64,000 bases of DNA, taken from Streptomyces aureoverticillatus. GTDB taxonomy: Bacteria; Actinomycetota; Actinomycetes; Streptomycetales; Streptomycetaceae. The DNA is taken from positions 369,354 to 433,353 of the forward strand of contig NZ_BMSY01000008.1 of assembly GCF_014649395.1 (NCBI RefSeq), given 5' to 3'. The notes beneath the pieces were generated by a model. It saw nothing but the letters and a program-made list of their open reading frames with translations. It searched no databases and had not been told where the DNA came from. Below are positions 41,649 through 50,580 of the stretch, piece after piece (within the stretch, counting starts at the first letter, position 1; the number at the start of each line of letters is the position of its first letter). The translations under genes were made by a program, and so were the position numbers.

Positions 41649-41912
41649 ATGACCGAGCTGGTTCAGGAACTGCTGGTCGAGGACGCGGACGAGGAACTCG
41701 GCTGGCAGGAGCGCGCGCTGTGCGCCCAGACCGACCCCGAGTCCTTCTTTCCCGAGAAAGGCGGATCGACCCGCGAGGCCAAGAAGGTCTGTCTCGCCTG
41801 CGAGGTCCGCTCCGAATGCCTCGAGTACGCGCTTGCGAACGACGAACGCTTCGGCATCTGGGGCGGCCTGTCGGAGCGTGAACGCCGCCGCCTGAAGAAG
41901 GCCGCCGTCTGA
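41649..41912 (+). CDS. whiB: WhiB, iron-sulfur developmental transcription regulator
   Basis: The 87-residue protein is practically identical in sequence pattern to S. coelicolor WhiB: MTELVQELLVEDADEELGW at the start, four Fe-S cluster Cys (Cys25, Cys48, Cys51, Cys57, in ALCAQTD and VCLACEVRSEC), the turn motif GIWGG and the basic C-terminus RERRRLKKAAV. In Streptomyces WhiB works with WhiA to stop growth of aerial hyphae and begin sporulation septation. The ATG has GAGGGG six bases upstream. A TTG at 41547 opens the frame further upstream but overlaps the promoter and is not a start. An intrinsic terminator follows. Confidence 0.98.
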   Translation: MTELVQELLVEDADEELGWQERALCAQTDPESFFPEKGGSTREAKKVCLACEVRSECLEYALANDERFGIWGGLSERERRRLKKAAV

Positions 41913-41958
41913 CCGCCGCCCTTCGAACCGCACACATCCCCCGTAACGCTGCGCAACG

Positions 41959-42001
41959 AACAGCCCGTCGCCCAAGGGTTATCCACAGGCGGCGGGCTGT
42001 T
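41959..42001 (+). terminator. Terminator of whiB
   Basis: A 14-base stem with one G-T pair (AACAGCCCGTCGCC with GGCGGCGGGCTGTT) around a 15-base loop lies 47 bases after the whiB stop. The loop contains TTATCCACA. Confidence 0.75.
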
Positions 42002-42036
42002 GTGGTGCCAGCCGTTAGTGTGGGGCCCCGTCCGAG

Positions 42037-45000
42037 ATGCCACAGCGTCCCCAGGGGGCGCGGGCGTCCACCGCAGTCCAGCGAACCGGGGCCCGTACCT
42101 CGATGTCCGTGCACAGCCACCAGGCAGGCCACGAAGGCGCTGCCGCCGGGTTCGACCCGTCCCGCGCGGCCGGCTTCGATCCGGCAAGCCCACCCGAGTT
42201 CCCGCGGCACGTCGTGACCGCCGTGCTCGTCTCCCACGACGGTGCCCGCTGGCTGCCCGACGCCGTCGCCGGACTGCTCGGCCAGGACCGCCCCGTACAG
42301 AACGCGATCGCGGCCGACACCGGCAGCGCGGACGACTCCGCCCGGCTGCTCACCGAGGCCCTCGGCCCCGACCGCGTGCTGCACCTGGCCCGCCGCTCCG
42401 GCTTCGGCACCGCCGTCGAGGAAGCGGTCCGCACGGCGGCCGTGCTCACCCCCGAGGACCTGCCGTATCTCAAGCGCCCCAGCGGCTGGGACCCCGTCAG
42501 CCGCACCTGGCGCGACGAGACGTACGACATGCCGGAGCTTCCGCACGGCGAGCCCGAGCAGTGGCTGTGGCTCCTGCACGACGACTGCGCGCCCGAGCCC
42601 GGCGCCCTCGCCGAACTGCTGCGCGCCGTCGAGATGGAGCGCGAGGCGGGCAACGAGGTCGCGATCGTCGGCCCCAAGCTCCGCGGGTGGTACGACCGCA
42701 GGCAGCTCCTCGAAGTCGGCGTCTCCATCGCCCACTCGGGACGCCGCTGGACGGGCCTGGACCGCCGCGAGCAGGACCAGGGCCAGCACGACCACGTGCG
42801 GCCCGTCCTGTGCGTGTCCACCGCAGGCATGCTGATCCGGCGCGAGGTCTTCGAGCGGCTCGGCGGCTTCGACCGGCGCCTGCCCCTGATGCGTGACGAC
42901 GTCGACCTGTGCTGGCGCGCGCACGCGGCCGGACACCGCGTCATGGTCGCCCCCGACGCCGTCGTGCGGCACGCCGAGGCGTCCTCGCGCGAGCGCCGCA
43001 CCGTGGACTGCGTGGGCCGCACGGCCACCTCGCCGCACCGCGTGGACAAGGCCGGCGCGGCGTACACCCTCCTCGTCAACTCCCGCACGGCGCTGCTGCC
43101 CTGGGTCTTCGTGCGGCTCGTCGTCGGCACGGTCCTGCGCACGCTCGCCTACCTCCTCGGCAAGGCACCGGGACAGGCCCTCGACGAAGTCGCCGGTCTC
43201 TTCGGCACGTTGCTGCGGCCCGAGCGGATCCTCGCGGGCCGCAAGAGGCGCGGCAGGTCGGTCGTCGACGCGGCCGAGATGCGGCCGCTGTTCCCGCCGC
43301 CCGGTGCCACGGTGCGCGCCACCGTCGAACAGGTCGCGAGCAACCTCGTCGGCCGCTCCGATCCCGAGGTCTCCGCGGCGGGACGGCACGGCGCCGTCGA
43401 GTCGGGGCCGGGCGGCGACGACGCCGACTTCCTGGAGATCGAGCAGTTCGCCCGCCTGAAGCGCGTCGCCCGCAAGCCCGGACCGGTGCTCTTCGTAGTG
43501 CTGCTGTTCGCTGCGCTGATCGCTTGTAGAGCGCTGCTCGGCGGCGGCGCGCTCGCGGGCGGGGCGCTGCTGCCTGCGCCCGCCGACGCCTCCGGGCTCT
43601 GGTCGCGCTATCTGGACGGCTGGCATCCGGTGGGCATCGGCGGCACGGAAGCGGCGCCTCCGTACCTGGCGATCCTCGGCCTCCTGTCGTCCCTGCTGTT
43701 CGGCTCCACCGGGCTCGCCGTCACCGTGCTCCTCGTCGGCTCGGTGCCGCTCGCGGGCTTCGCCGCGTACTTCGCGTCCCGGCCGCTCGTCGAGTCGCGC
43801 CTGCTGCGCGCGTGGGCCTCCGTCGCGTACGCCTTCCTGCCCGCCGCCACGGGCGCGCTCGCGGGCGGGCGCGTCGGCACCGCCGTCCTCGCCATCCTGC
43901 TGCCGCTCATCGCGCGCGCGGGCGTCGCGGCGAGCGGCCTCGCCGCTGTAGAAGGCACTGACGGCGCGCGCGGAAGCTGGCGCGCCACCTGGGCGTACGC
44001 GCTGCTGCTGACCATCACGACCGCCTTCACGCCCATCGTGTGGCCGATCGCGCTGGTGCTCGGCCTCGCGCTGCTCGCGGTGCGCCGCGGCGACATCGTC
44101 GCCTACGGCCTGCGGTTCCTCGCCGCGCTCGGCACGCCGCTGCTGCTCCTCGCGCCGTGGTCGCTCACGCTGCTGCCGTTCGGCTTCTTCCAGGAGGCCG
44201 GTCTCGAGTACGGCACGGGAGCCGCGTCGGCCCTCGACCTGCTCGGCGCCAGCCCCGGCGGACCCGGCACGGTCAGCGGTCTGCTGCTCGTCGGCATCGT
44301 CCTCGCGGCGCTCGGGGCGCTGCTGCGCGGCGAGCGGCAGGCGGCGGTCCGCACCGCCTGGGCCGTCGCGCTCGTGGCGCTGGTCTTCGCGGCCCTGTCG
44401 AACGGCTCGGCGTGGGCCGGCCCGGCCACGCTGGCGTACGGCATCGCGCTGCTCGCCGCGGCCGCGCTCGGCGCCGACGGGGCACGCGCGCGGGTCGCCG
44501 AGCAGAGCTTCGGCTGGCGTCAGCCGGTGGCCGCGCTGATCGCGTTCGCCGCGGCCGCGGGCCCGCTGCTCGCCGCCGCAGGGTGGATGATCGGCGGCGC
44601 CGACGGCCCCATCGGGCGGCGGGACCCGGTGCAGGTGCCCGCGTTCGTCGCCGAGGAGAGCGGCACCCAGGACCAGGCCCGCACGCTCGTCCTGGACAGC
44701 TCCTCGGCCGCCGAGGTGTCGTACACGCTCGTCCGCGGCTCGGGCGCCCGCCTCGGGGACGCCGAACTCGCCGCGGCGGACGGCACGGACGGGCGGCTCG
44801 ACCGGATCGTGGCCCGCCTCCTCGCGGGCTCCGGCGCCGACCAGGCCGACCAGCTCGGCGGCTACGCGGTGCGCTACGTCCTCGTACGTGACGGAGCCCC
44901 CCGCCAGATGAGCCGCACCCTCGACGCGACCCCCGGCCTGACCCGGCTCAGCCAGGAGGACGGCAGCGCCCTGTGGCGCGTGGACCGGCAGGTCGCGCGC

Positions 45001-45840
45001 GCGGCCGTGGTGCCGACGTCCGGTGATCCGGAGCCGGTCGCCGCGGGCCCGGTCGAGGTGCACACGAAGATCCCCGACGGCAAGGAAGGCCGCGTCCTGC
45101 GCCTGGCCGACTCGGCCGACCCGGGCTGGACGGCCACCCTGGACGGCCGCGCGCTGACCCGCACCACCGTGGACGGCTGGGCGCAGGGCTTCGAACTGCC
45201 CGCGGCCGGCGGCCGCCTGGACGTCACGTACGAGCCGTCGGCGGGCCACACGGGCCGGCTCTGGGCCCAGGGCGTGCTCGCCGTGGTCCTGGTGGTCCTC
45301 GCGCTGCCGGGCCGCCGCCGCGACGTCGACGACGACCTGCCCGAGGAGCCCGTGGTGCCCGCCCAGGCGGTCGCGGGCGAGGGCCGCAGGGCACGCAGGC
45401 TGCGGGCGCAGGGCGAACAGGCCGCGCAGGACGGCCGTTCGGCGGCCGCACCCGGCGAGGAGGGCGGCCTCGGCGCCGTCCCGGCCCAGCCCCAGCAGCC
45501 CCCGGCGTACGACGAGTGGCAGCCGCCCGCCCCGGCAGGCGGCGCCGACTACGGCACGTACGGCGGCGAACAGCCCTACCAGGACGGTCAGTACGGCTCC
45601 TACGAGCAGCCGTACCAGGCAGACCCGTATCAGGCGGGCGCGCCCCAGAGCGGTCAGTACGACCCGTATGCCTACGGAGGGACGTACGGCGGCGAGCAGC
45701 AGGGCTACGGGCAGGCGTACGACTCGGCGGACACCGCCTACGCCCGGCAGGACGCCTCCTACGCCCAGCAGCCCCCGCCGATGCCGCGGCAGCCCCCGCC
45801 CGGCACCGACAGTGAGCGCCCCGACGGGAGCCAGCAGTGA
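42037..45840 (+). CDS. Large membrane glycosyltransferase family 2 protein
   Basis: The 1267-residue protein has a cytoplasmic GT2 domain (about 60-310) with VTAVLVSHDGARWLPDAV, the metal motif LLHDDCAPEPGAL and MRDDVDLCWRAHAAGHRV. About a dozen membrane spans (about 490-850) follow, then an extracytoplasmic beta-rich region (about 860-1085), another span (LWAQGVLAVVLVVLALPG) and a cytoplasmic tail of about 170 residues rich in Tyr, Gln, Gly and Pro (repeated YGGEQPYQ-like units). It probably polymerises or transfers a wall glycan. The ATG at 42037 follows a TAGTGT -10 box at 42016-42021 by 15 bases; an ATG at 42103 is an alternative. It overlaps the next gene. Confidence 0.88.
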   Translation: MPQRPQGARASTAVQRTGARTSMSVHSHQAGHEGAAAGFDPSRAAGFDPASPPEFPRHVVTAVLVSHDGARWLPDAVAGLLGQDRPVQNAIAADTGSADDSARLLTEALGPDRVLHLARRSGFGTAVEEAVRTAAVLTPEDLPYLKRPSGWDPVSRTWRDETYDMPELPHGEPEQWLWLLHDDCAPEPGALAELLRAVEMEREAGNEVAIVGPKLRGWYDRRQLLEVGVSIAHSGRRWTGLDRREQDQGQHDHVRPVLCVSTAGMLIRREVFERLGGFDRRLPLMRDDVDLCWRAHAAGHRVMVAPDAVVRHAEASSRERRTVDCVGRTATSPHRVDKAGAAYTLLVNSRTALLPWVFVRLVVGTVLRTLAYLLGKAPGQALDEVAGLFGTLLRPERILAGRKRRGRSVVDAAEMRPLFPPPGATVRATVEQVASNLVGRSDPEVSAAGRHGAVESGPGGDDADFLEIEQFARLKRVARKPGPVLFVVLLFAALIACRALLGGGALAGGALLPAPADASGLWSRYLDGWHPVGIGGTEAAPPYLAILGLLSSLLFGSTGLAVTVLLVGSVPLAGFAAYFASRPLVESRLLRAWASVAYAFLPAATGALAGGRVGTAVLAILLPLIARAGVAASGLAAVEGTDGARGSWRATWAYALLLTITTAFTPIVWPIALVLGLALLAVRRGDIVAYGLRFLAALGTPLLLLAPWSLTLLPFGFFQEAGLEYGTGAASALDLLGASPGGPGTVSGLLLVGIVLAALGALLRGERQAAVRTAWAVALVALVFAALSNGSAWAGPATLAYGIALLAAAALGADGARARVAEQSFGWRQPVAALIAFAAAAGPLLAAAGWMIGGADGPIGRRDPVQVPAFVAEESGTQDQARTLVLDSSSAAEVSYTLVRGSGARLGDAELAAADGTDGRLDRIVARLLAGSGADQADQLGGYAVRYVLVRDGAPRQMSRTLDATPGLTRLSQEDGSALWRVDRQVARAAVVPTSGDPEPVAAGPVEVHTKIPDGKEGRVLRLADSADPGWTATLDGRALTRTTVDGWAQGFELPAAGGRLDVTYEPSAGHTGRLWAQGVLAVVLVVLALPGRRRDVDDDLPEEPVVPAQAVAGEGRRARRLRAQGEQAAQDGRSAAAPGEEGGLGAVPAQPQQPPAYDEWQPPAPAGGADYGTYGGEQPYQDGQYGSYEQPYQADPYQAGAPQSGQYDPYAYGGTYGGEQQGYGQAYDSADTAYARQDASYAQQPPPMPRQPPPGTDSERPDGSQQ

Positions 45841-47333
45841 ACCGCACCACCGTGTCCCTGATCGCCGTCGCGGCCGCCCTGGCCGCCGTCACCGGCTTCG
45901 CCTCGGTCAACGCCCCCGACGGCGGCGACGACGGCCCGAAGGCGGCGAAGCGGCTGCCCGTGGAGCGCACCAGCCTGCTGTGCCCCGAGCCCAGCACGTC
46001 CGACCTCGCCGAGACGAGCTACACGGCGTTCACGCCCTCCTCCGGGGGCGCCGACAGCGGTGGTGGAAAGGCCGAACTGCTGCCCGCCCCCAAGGTGCTG
46101 ACGGACGCGCCCCAGGGCGGCAAGGACAAGGCGAAGGGCACCAAGCCGTTCCTGTCCCAGAAGGCACCGGGCAAGCCCGTGGCCGCGGAGGAGTCCGGCG
46201 CCGACGCGCCCGCGCTCGTCGGCAGCGCCGACGGCGCCCTCGCGCCCGGCTGGGCCGTCCAGCAGACCACCACGGTCAGCGCGGGCGCCGGACGCGGCGT
46301 GCAGGGCGCCAACTGCACCGCCCCGGACACCGACTTCTGGTTCCCCGGCGCCAGCACCGCCAAGGGCCGCGACGACTACATCCACCTGACCAACCCCGAC
46401 GACTCGGCGGCCGTCGTGGACGTCGAGCTGTACGGCCGCGACGGCGCCCTGAAGGCCGACGTCGGCAAGTCCATCCAGATCCAGCCGCGCTCCAGCGTCC
46501 CCGTGCTGCTGTCCACGCTCACCGGCAAGCCGCAGACCAACCTCACGATGCACGTCGTCGCGCGCAGCGGGCGGGTGGCCGCCGCCGTGCACTCCTCGGA
46601 CGACAAGCTCGGCGGCGACTGGCTGCCCGCGTCCACCGACCCGACCTCCCGCCTGGTCCTGCCCGGCATCCCTGAAGACGCCACGTCGGTGCGCCTGGTC
46701 GCGTTCGCGCCCGGCGCCGACGACGCCGACCTGAAGGTCCGGCTCGCCTCGCCGACGGGCCCGATCACCCCGGCCGGGCACGAGACGCTGCACGTCAAGT
46801 CGGGCATGACGGCCGCCGTCGACCTCGGCGACGTCACCAAGGGCGAGGCCGGTTCGTTGCTCCTGACGCCTACGGAGAAGGACGTTCCGGTGGTCGCCGC
46901 CCTGCGTGTCACGCGCGGCAAGGGCGACAAGCAGGAGACGGCGTTCATCCCGGCGACCGCCCCGGTCGGCGCCCGCGCCACCGCCGCCGACAACCGCGCC
47001 AAGGGCTCCACGCTCTCCCTGGTGGCCCCCGGGAAGACGGCCCGCGTGAAGGTCACCGCGTCCCCCGGCACGGAGGCGGGGGACCCCGTCACGAAGACGT
47101 ACACCGTCAAGGGCGGCACGACCCTCTCCGCGGCCCCTCCGGTCCCGTCCGGCCTCAAGGGCTCCTACGCCCTCACCGTGGAACCCCAGTCCGGCGGCCC
47201 GGTCCACGCCGCCCGCACCCTGGAACTCCCCGAGAACGGCATCCCCATGTTCACGATCCAGACCCTGCCGGACGACAGGGGGACGGTTTCGGTGCCGGAG
47301 GCGAAGCAGGACCTGGAGGTCCTGCAGAAGTGA
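45837..47333 (+). CDS. DUF5719-type secreted or membrane-anchored protein
   Basis: The 498-residue protein starts at a GTG overlapping the glycosyltransferase stop by four bases. An N-terminal hydrophobic segment (TVSLIAVAAALAAVTGFASV) acts as a signal peptide or anchor. The rest is an Ala/Gly/Lys-rich spacer and two or three beta-sandwich repeats (DDYIHLTNPDDSAAVVDVEL..., RLVAFAPGADDADLKVRLAS). I recognise it as the actinobacterial DUF5719 family, always found after this glycosyltransferase as far as I recall. Coupled translation suggests a complex, perhaps an extracytoplasmic partner of the polymerase. Function unknown. Confidence 0.8.
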   Translation: MNRTTVSLIAVAAALAAVTGFASVNAPDGGDDGPKAAKRLPVERTSLLCPEPSTSDLAETSYTAFTPSSGGADSGGGKAELLPAPKVLTDAPQGGKDKAKGTKPFLSQKAPGKPVAAEESGADAPALVGSADGALAPGWAVQQTTTVSAGAGRGVQGANCTAPDTDFWFPGASTAKGRDDYIHLTNPDDSAAVVDVELYGRDGALKADVGKSIQIQPRSSVPVLLSTLTGKPQTNLTMHVVARSGRVAAAVHSSDDKLGGDWLPASTDPTSRLVLPGIPEDATSVRLVAFAPGADDADLKVRLASPTGPITPAGHETLHVKSGMTAAVDLGDVTKGEAGSLLLTPTEKDVPVVAALRVTRGKGDKQETAFIPATAPVGARATAADNRAKGSTLSLVAPGKTARVKVTASPGTEAGDPVTKTYTVKGGTTLSAAPPVPSGLKGSYALTVEPQSGGPVHAARTLELPENGIPMFTIQTLPDDRGTVSVPEAKQDLEVLQK

Positions 47334-47336
47334 TGC

Positions 47337-47508
47337 TCAGCCCGTCGAGGGGGTCCCTCCCTGCTCTTTAAGAGCTTGGGGGAGTTTGAGGACGAGCCGC
47401 GAAGCGGCGATATCGGGGGCCCGGGGGCGGAGCCCCCTGCCCGCGGCGGAGCCGCTGATCGATGCAGCGGGAAGGGGCGGGACTGGGGAAAGCCCCGCCG
47501 GGCCCCGC
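47337..47508. repeat. Dispersed intergenic repeat, copy C
   Basis: Copy C begins directly after the DUF5719 stop and runs to the stop of the convergent metallopeptidase-like gene. It keeps CAGCCCGTCGAGGGGGTCCC, TTTAAGAGCTTGGGGGAG, TTTGAGGACGAGCCGCGAAG and GGGGCGGGACTGGGGAAA, and has a CCCGGGGGCGGAGCCCCC-type hairpin in the middle. Like copy B it separates convergent genes. Confidence 0.8.
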
Positions 47509-47509
47509 C

Positions 47510-47968
47510 TCACTCCTCCCCGTACCGCGGATCCACAGACTCCGGAGAAAGCCCGAGCAACTCGGCAACCTGCTCCACGACCACTTCGTGGACCAGCGCG
47601 GCCCGCTCGTCGCGCCCCTTGGTGCGGATCTCGACGGGCCGCCGGTAGATGACGACCCGGGCGGGCCGCCCCTCGGAGGCAGAGATCGTCCCGCCGAGCG
47701 GCACGGTACTGGCCCACTCCTCGTCACCGGCGCCCCCGTCGACCGTGGGCGGAACGTCGAGCACCAGGAAGTCGATCTCGGCGAGCTGCGGCCAGCGCCG
47801 CTCGAGCCGCTCCACGGAGTCCTGCACGAGGTCGGTGAAGGCCTCCGCGCGGCTGGCGGAGAGCGGCACCTGGGGCGGCGCCACGGGGCCGCGCATGCCC
47901 CTGCCGTGGCGGTCGCGGCGGCGGGGCCTCGGCTCGGCGGAGCGGGGCTGTACGGGGTCGTCCATCAC
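47510..47968 (-). CDS. Metallopeptidase-family (zincin-like) protein with altered motif
   Basis: The 152-residue protein belongs to the small actinobacterial zincin-like family (PF06262 type). It has a basic disordered N-terminus (RPRRRDRHGRG), then LVQDSVERLERRWPQLAEIDFLV and a helix where members carry HExxHH. Here that helix reads HEVVVEQVAELLG: the first His and Glu remain, but the second His is Val, so zinc binding in the usual way is doubtful. Two ATG codons in a row (47968 and 47965) are equally possible starts. Convergent with the DUF5719 gene; function unknown. Confidence 0.78.
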   Translation of the reverse strand: MMDDPVQPRSAEPRPRRRDRHGRGMRGPVAPPQVPLSASRAEAFTDLVQDSVERLERRWPQLAEIDFLVLDVPPTVDGGAGDEEWASTVPLGGTISASEGRPARVVIYRRPVEIRTKGRDERAALVHEVVVEQVAELLGLSPESVDPRYGEE

Positions 47969-48248
47969 TGGGGAAGCGTAGTCCTCGAGATCGCCCTTTC
48001 CGTACGGAGCGCGACATGTTCCGCACGGAGCACGGCATGTCGCTTCCTGACCATTCCAGCCAAGCTTGGGCTCGATTGCGTATCTCTCCAGGACCGTCGA
48101 TCTCGCGCCGATTGGCAGGATTTGTACGGAGTGGTGACCGCGTTCAACACCACCCGCCCCCCTGGCCCCTTGCGTCCTCGCAGGTCAGCGGCGCGCCCAC
48201 GGACGGCTCTGTGCGCGGGATCACAGCACGACACGGGGGAGTGACCTC

Positions 48249-48674
48249 GTGGAGAGTCGTCGCGGCCCGCTCAAGAGTGCGGTACCGTCCAACGTCGTGA
48301 GCCCTGTACGTCGCTGTTCGCGCACCGCTTGCGGCCGTCCCGCCGTCGCGACGCTGACGTACGTCTACGCCGACTCGACCGCGGTCCTCGGCCCCCTCGC
48401 CACGTATGCCGAACCCCACTGCTACGACCTGTGCGCCGAGCACTCCGAGCGCCTCACCGCGCCGCGCGGCTGGGAGGTCGTCCGCCTCGCCGACGGCTCG
48501 GGCCCGTCCCGCCCCAGCGGCGACGACCTGGAAGCGCTCGCCAACGCCGTGCGGGAGGCCGCGCGGCCGCAGGAGCGGGCCGCGGAGGCCGGCGGGAGCG
48601 GGGGGCGCGGGGCGGACCCGATGGAGGTCGCGCGCCGCGGACACCTGCGGGTGCTGCGCTCGCCGGAGTCCTGA
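48249..48674 (+). CDS. DUF3499-family protein
   Basis: The 141-residue protein holds the DUF3499 pattern: RRCSRTACGRPAVATLTYVY with a C-x4-C pair, then EPHCYDLCAEHSERLTAPRGW with C-x3-C and His. This looks like a small zinc-binding domain of about 60 residues; the C-terminus is Ala/Gly/Arg-rich. Function is unknown but it is conserved in actinobacteria. The GTG at 48249 has GGGGAG seven bases upstream and is chosen. A second in-frame GTG at 48297, eight bases after TACCGT, would give a leaderless product starting VSPVRRC and may also be used. Confidence 0.85.
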   Translation: MESRRGPLKSAVPSNVVSPVRRCSRTACGRPAVATLTYVYADSTAVLGPLATYAEPHCYDLCAEHSERLTAPRGWEVVRLADGSGPSRPSGDDLEALANAVREAARPQERAAEAGGSGGRGADPMEVARRGHLRVLRSPES

Positions 48675-48768
48675 ACGAGGCCTACGTACGGAGCGCTGAA
48701 CGACGCCTCCGTAGAGACCCGTCATTCACCCTTGAACAACCCCTGAACAACCCACCCCGCACGCCCCA

Positions 48769-48798
48769 TTGACGGCCCGTTGGCGCGGACACGACCAT
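48769..48798 (+). promoter_or_regulatory. Candidate promoter of the lactate permease gene
   Basis: TTGACG (48769-48774) and GACCAT (48793-48798) are 18 bases apart. The transcript would begin near 48805, about 45 bases before the start codon. Confidence 0.4.
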
Positions 48799-48850
48799 TC
48801 CCCCAGTTGCGAGAGATCGCTTTCCGCATCGCGGAATTCGGGGAGGCTTG

Positions 48851-50467
48851 GTGTACGTCCAGGAACTCGAGCCCGTGGCCGACTCGCTCGGCCTGTCCGC
48901 CCTCGTCGCCACCCTGCCCCTGCTCACCGTCCTCGTCCTCCTCGGCGCCGTCCGCATGAAGGCCCACCGGGCGGGCCTCATCGGCCTCGCGGTCGCCGTC
49001 TGCGTCGCCTGGCTCGCGTACGGCATGCCGCTCGGCCAGACCGCCTCCAGCGCCGCCCAGGGCGCCGTCTTCGGGCTCTTCCCCATCCTGTGGATCGTCG
49101 TCAACGCCCTGTGGGTGTACCGGATGACCGTCCGCACCCGGCACTTCGACATCCTGCGTCGCTCCTTCGGGCGGCTCTCCGACGACCCGCGCATCCAGGC
49201 GCTCGTCGTCGCCTTCTGCTTCGGCGCGCTCCTGGAAGCGCTCGCGGGCTTCGGCGCGCCGGTCGCCATCTGCTCGGTGATGCTGGTCGCGCTCGGCTTC
49301 GACCCGGTGCGCGCGGCCGTCGTCGCCCTCGTCGCCAACACCGCGCCCGTGGCCTTCGGCGCCATGGGCACCCCCGTGGTGACGCTCGCCCAGGTCACCG
49401 GCATCCCGCTGGACACCGTCGCCACCGTCGTCGGCCGCCAGACACCGCTGCTCGCCCTCGTCGTGCCGCTGCTCCTGGTCGCCCTCGTGGACGGCCGCCG
49501 CGGCCTTCGCGAGACCTGGGTGCCCGCCGTGGCCTGCGGATTCGCCTTCGCCGCCGCGCAGTTCGCGGCCTCCAACTACCTCTCGCCGCAACTGGCCGAC
49601 ATCGGTGCCGCGTTGGCCGGCGCGGGCGCCCTCGTCGCCGTGCCGGGCGCCCGCAAGCCCGCCGCCGAGCCCGTCCGGGCCGCGGTCCTCACCGGCGTAC
49701 GCAGCGAAGACCTGGACCACGACGACCCGCGCGCAGAGGTGCTGCGCGCCTACGCCCCGTACGCCCTGATCGTCGCGATCTTCTCGATCGCGCAGATCCC
49801 GCCGGTGAAGGACTTCCTCGCCGAGGCGACCCGCACCTTCGACTGGCCCTTCCTGAACGTCGGCGACCCCGCGGGCGACCCGGTCGGCGGCAATGTCTTC
49901 TCGCTGCCGCTGGTGTCCACCGGCGGCACGCTCGTGCTGCTCGCGGGCGTCGGCACGGTGGCCGTACTCGGCCTCCACGCGCGCGTGGCGGTGCGCGAGT
50001 GGGTGGCGACCGTGCACGAACTGCGGTTCGCGATCCTCACCGTGACCAGCGTCCTGGCGCTCGCGTACGTCATGAATCTGTCCGGACAGGCCGCCACCAT
50101 CGGGCACTTCGTGGCCGACGCGGGGGCGGGCCTCGCCTTCCTGTCGCCGGTGCTCGGCTGGTTCGGCGTCGCCGTCTCGGGCTCGGACACCTCTGCCAAC
50201 GCGCTGTTCGGCTCGCTCCAGGTGACGGCCGCCGAGCAGTCGGGGCTCTCGCCCGAACTCCTCGCCGCGGCGAACAGCTCGGGCGGTGTCCTCGGCAAGA
50301 TGATCTCCCCGCAGAACCTGACGATCGCGTGCGCGGCCGTCGGGCTCGCGGGCAAGGAGGGCGACCTGCTGCGCAAGGTGCTGCCCTGGAGCCTCGGGCT
50401 GCTCCTGGTGATGTGCCTGATCGTGGTCGGCCAGAGCACGGCGGTCCTCGGGTGGATGCTGCCGTGA
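48851..50467 (+). CDS. L-lactate permease (LctP family)
   Basis: The 538-residue protein has about 13 membrane spans and the LctP hallmarks: AFCFGALLEALAGFGAPVAI, NTAPVAFGAMGTP, FGVAVSGSDTSANALFG and ANSSGGVLGKMISPQNL. It imports L-lactate or glycolate with protons. The GTG at 48851 follows GGGAGG by four bases; the TTG just before it is too close to that site. It has its own promoter and no lactate dehydrogenase gene nearby. The family call is firm. Confidence 0.92.
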   Translation: MYVQELEPVADSLGLSALVATLPLLTVLVLLGAVRMKAHRAGLIGLAVAVCVAWLAYGMPLGQTASSAAQGAVFGLFPILWIVVNALWVYRMTVRTRHFDILRRSFGRLSDDPRIQALVVAFCFGALLEALAGFGAPVAICSVMLVALGFDPVRAAVVALVANTAPVAFGAMGTPVVTLAQVTGIPLDTVATVVGRQTPLLALVVPLLLVALVDGRRGLRETWVPAVACGFAFAAAQFAASNYLSPQLADIGAALAGAGALVAVPGARKPAAEPVRAAVLTGVRSEDLDHDDPRAEVLRAYAPYALIVAIFSIAQIPPVKDFLAEATRTFDWPFLNVGDPAGDPVGGNVFSLPLVSTGGTLVLLAGVGTVAVLGLHARVAVREWVATVHELRFAILTVTSVLALAYVMNLSGQAATIGHFVADAGAGLAFLSPVLGWFGVAVSGSDTSANALFGSLQVTAAEQSGLSPELLAAANSSGGVLGKMISPQNLTIACAAVGLAGKEGDLLRKVLPWSLGLLLVMCLIVVGQSTAVLGWMLP

Positions 50468-50580
50468 CGGTCCTCGGGCGGATGCTGCCCTGACGCGGCT
50501 TCGGGTTCGGCGTTGCGGGTAGTTTGTTGCCACCGACGAGGGCTTGCCGAGCTCCCAGAACCTTGCAGAGAGGGTTGGCC

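Noticed and set aside
41979..41987. DnaA box TTATCCACA
   Set aside because: A single match lying in the loop of the whiB terminator; there is no cluster of boxes, no dnaA or dnaN gene, and Streptomyces boxes usually read TTGTCCACA. It is most likely chance.
41578..45249. A 1,200-codon open frame on the minus strand across whiB and the giant glycosyltransferase
   Set aside because: It is the antisense shadow of a GC-rich gene; its protein is Arg/Ala/Gly-rich nonsense without domains, while the plus-strand frame has clear motifs. Similar long antisense frames at 2005-4371, 49750-53160 and 58613-60490 were rejected for the same reason.
48297..48674. Leaderless start of the DUF3499 gene at the second GTG
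   Set aside because: It is plausible (TACCGT eight bases upstream), but the first GTG at 48249 has a much better ribosome site; both were noted and the longer form annotated.
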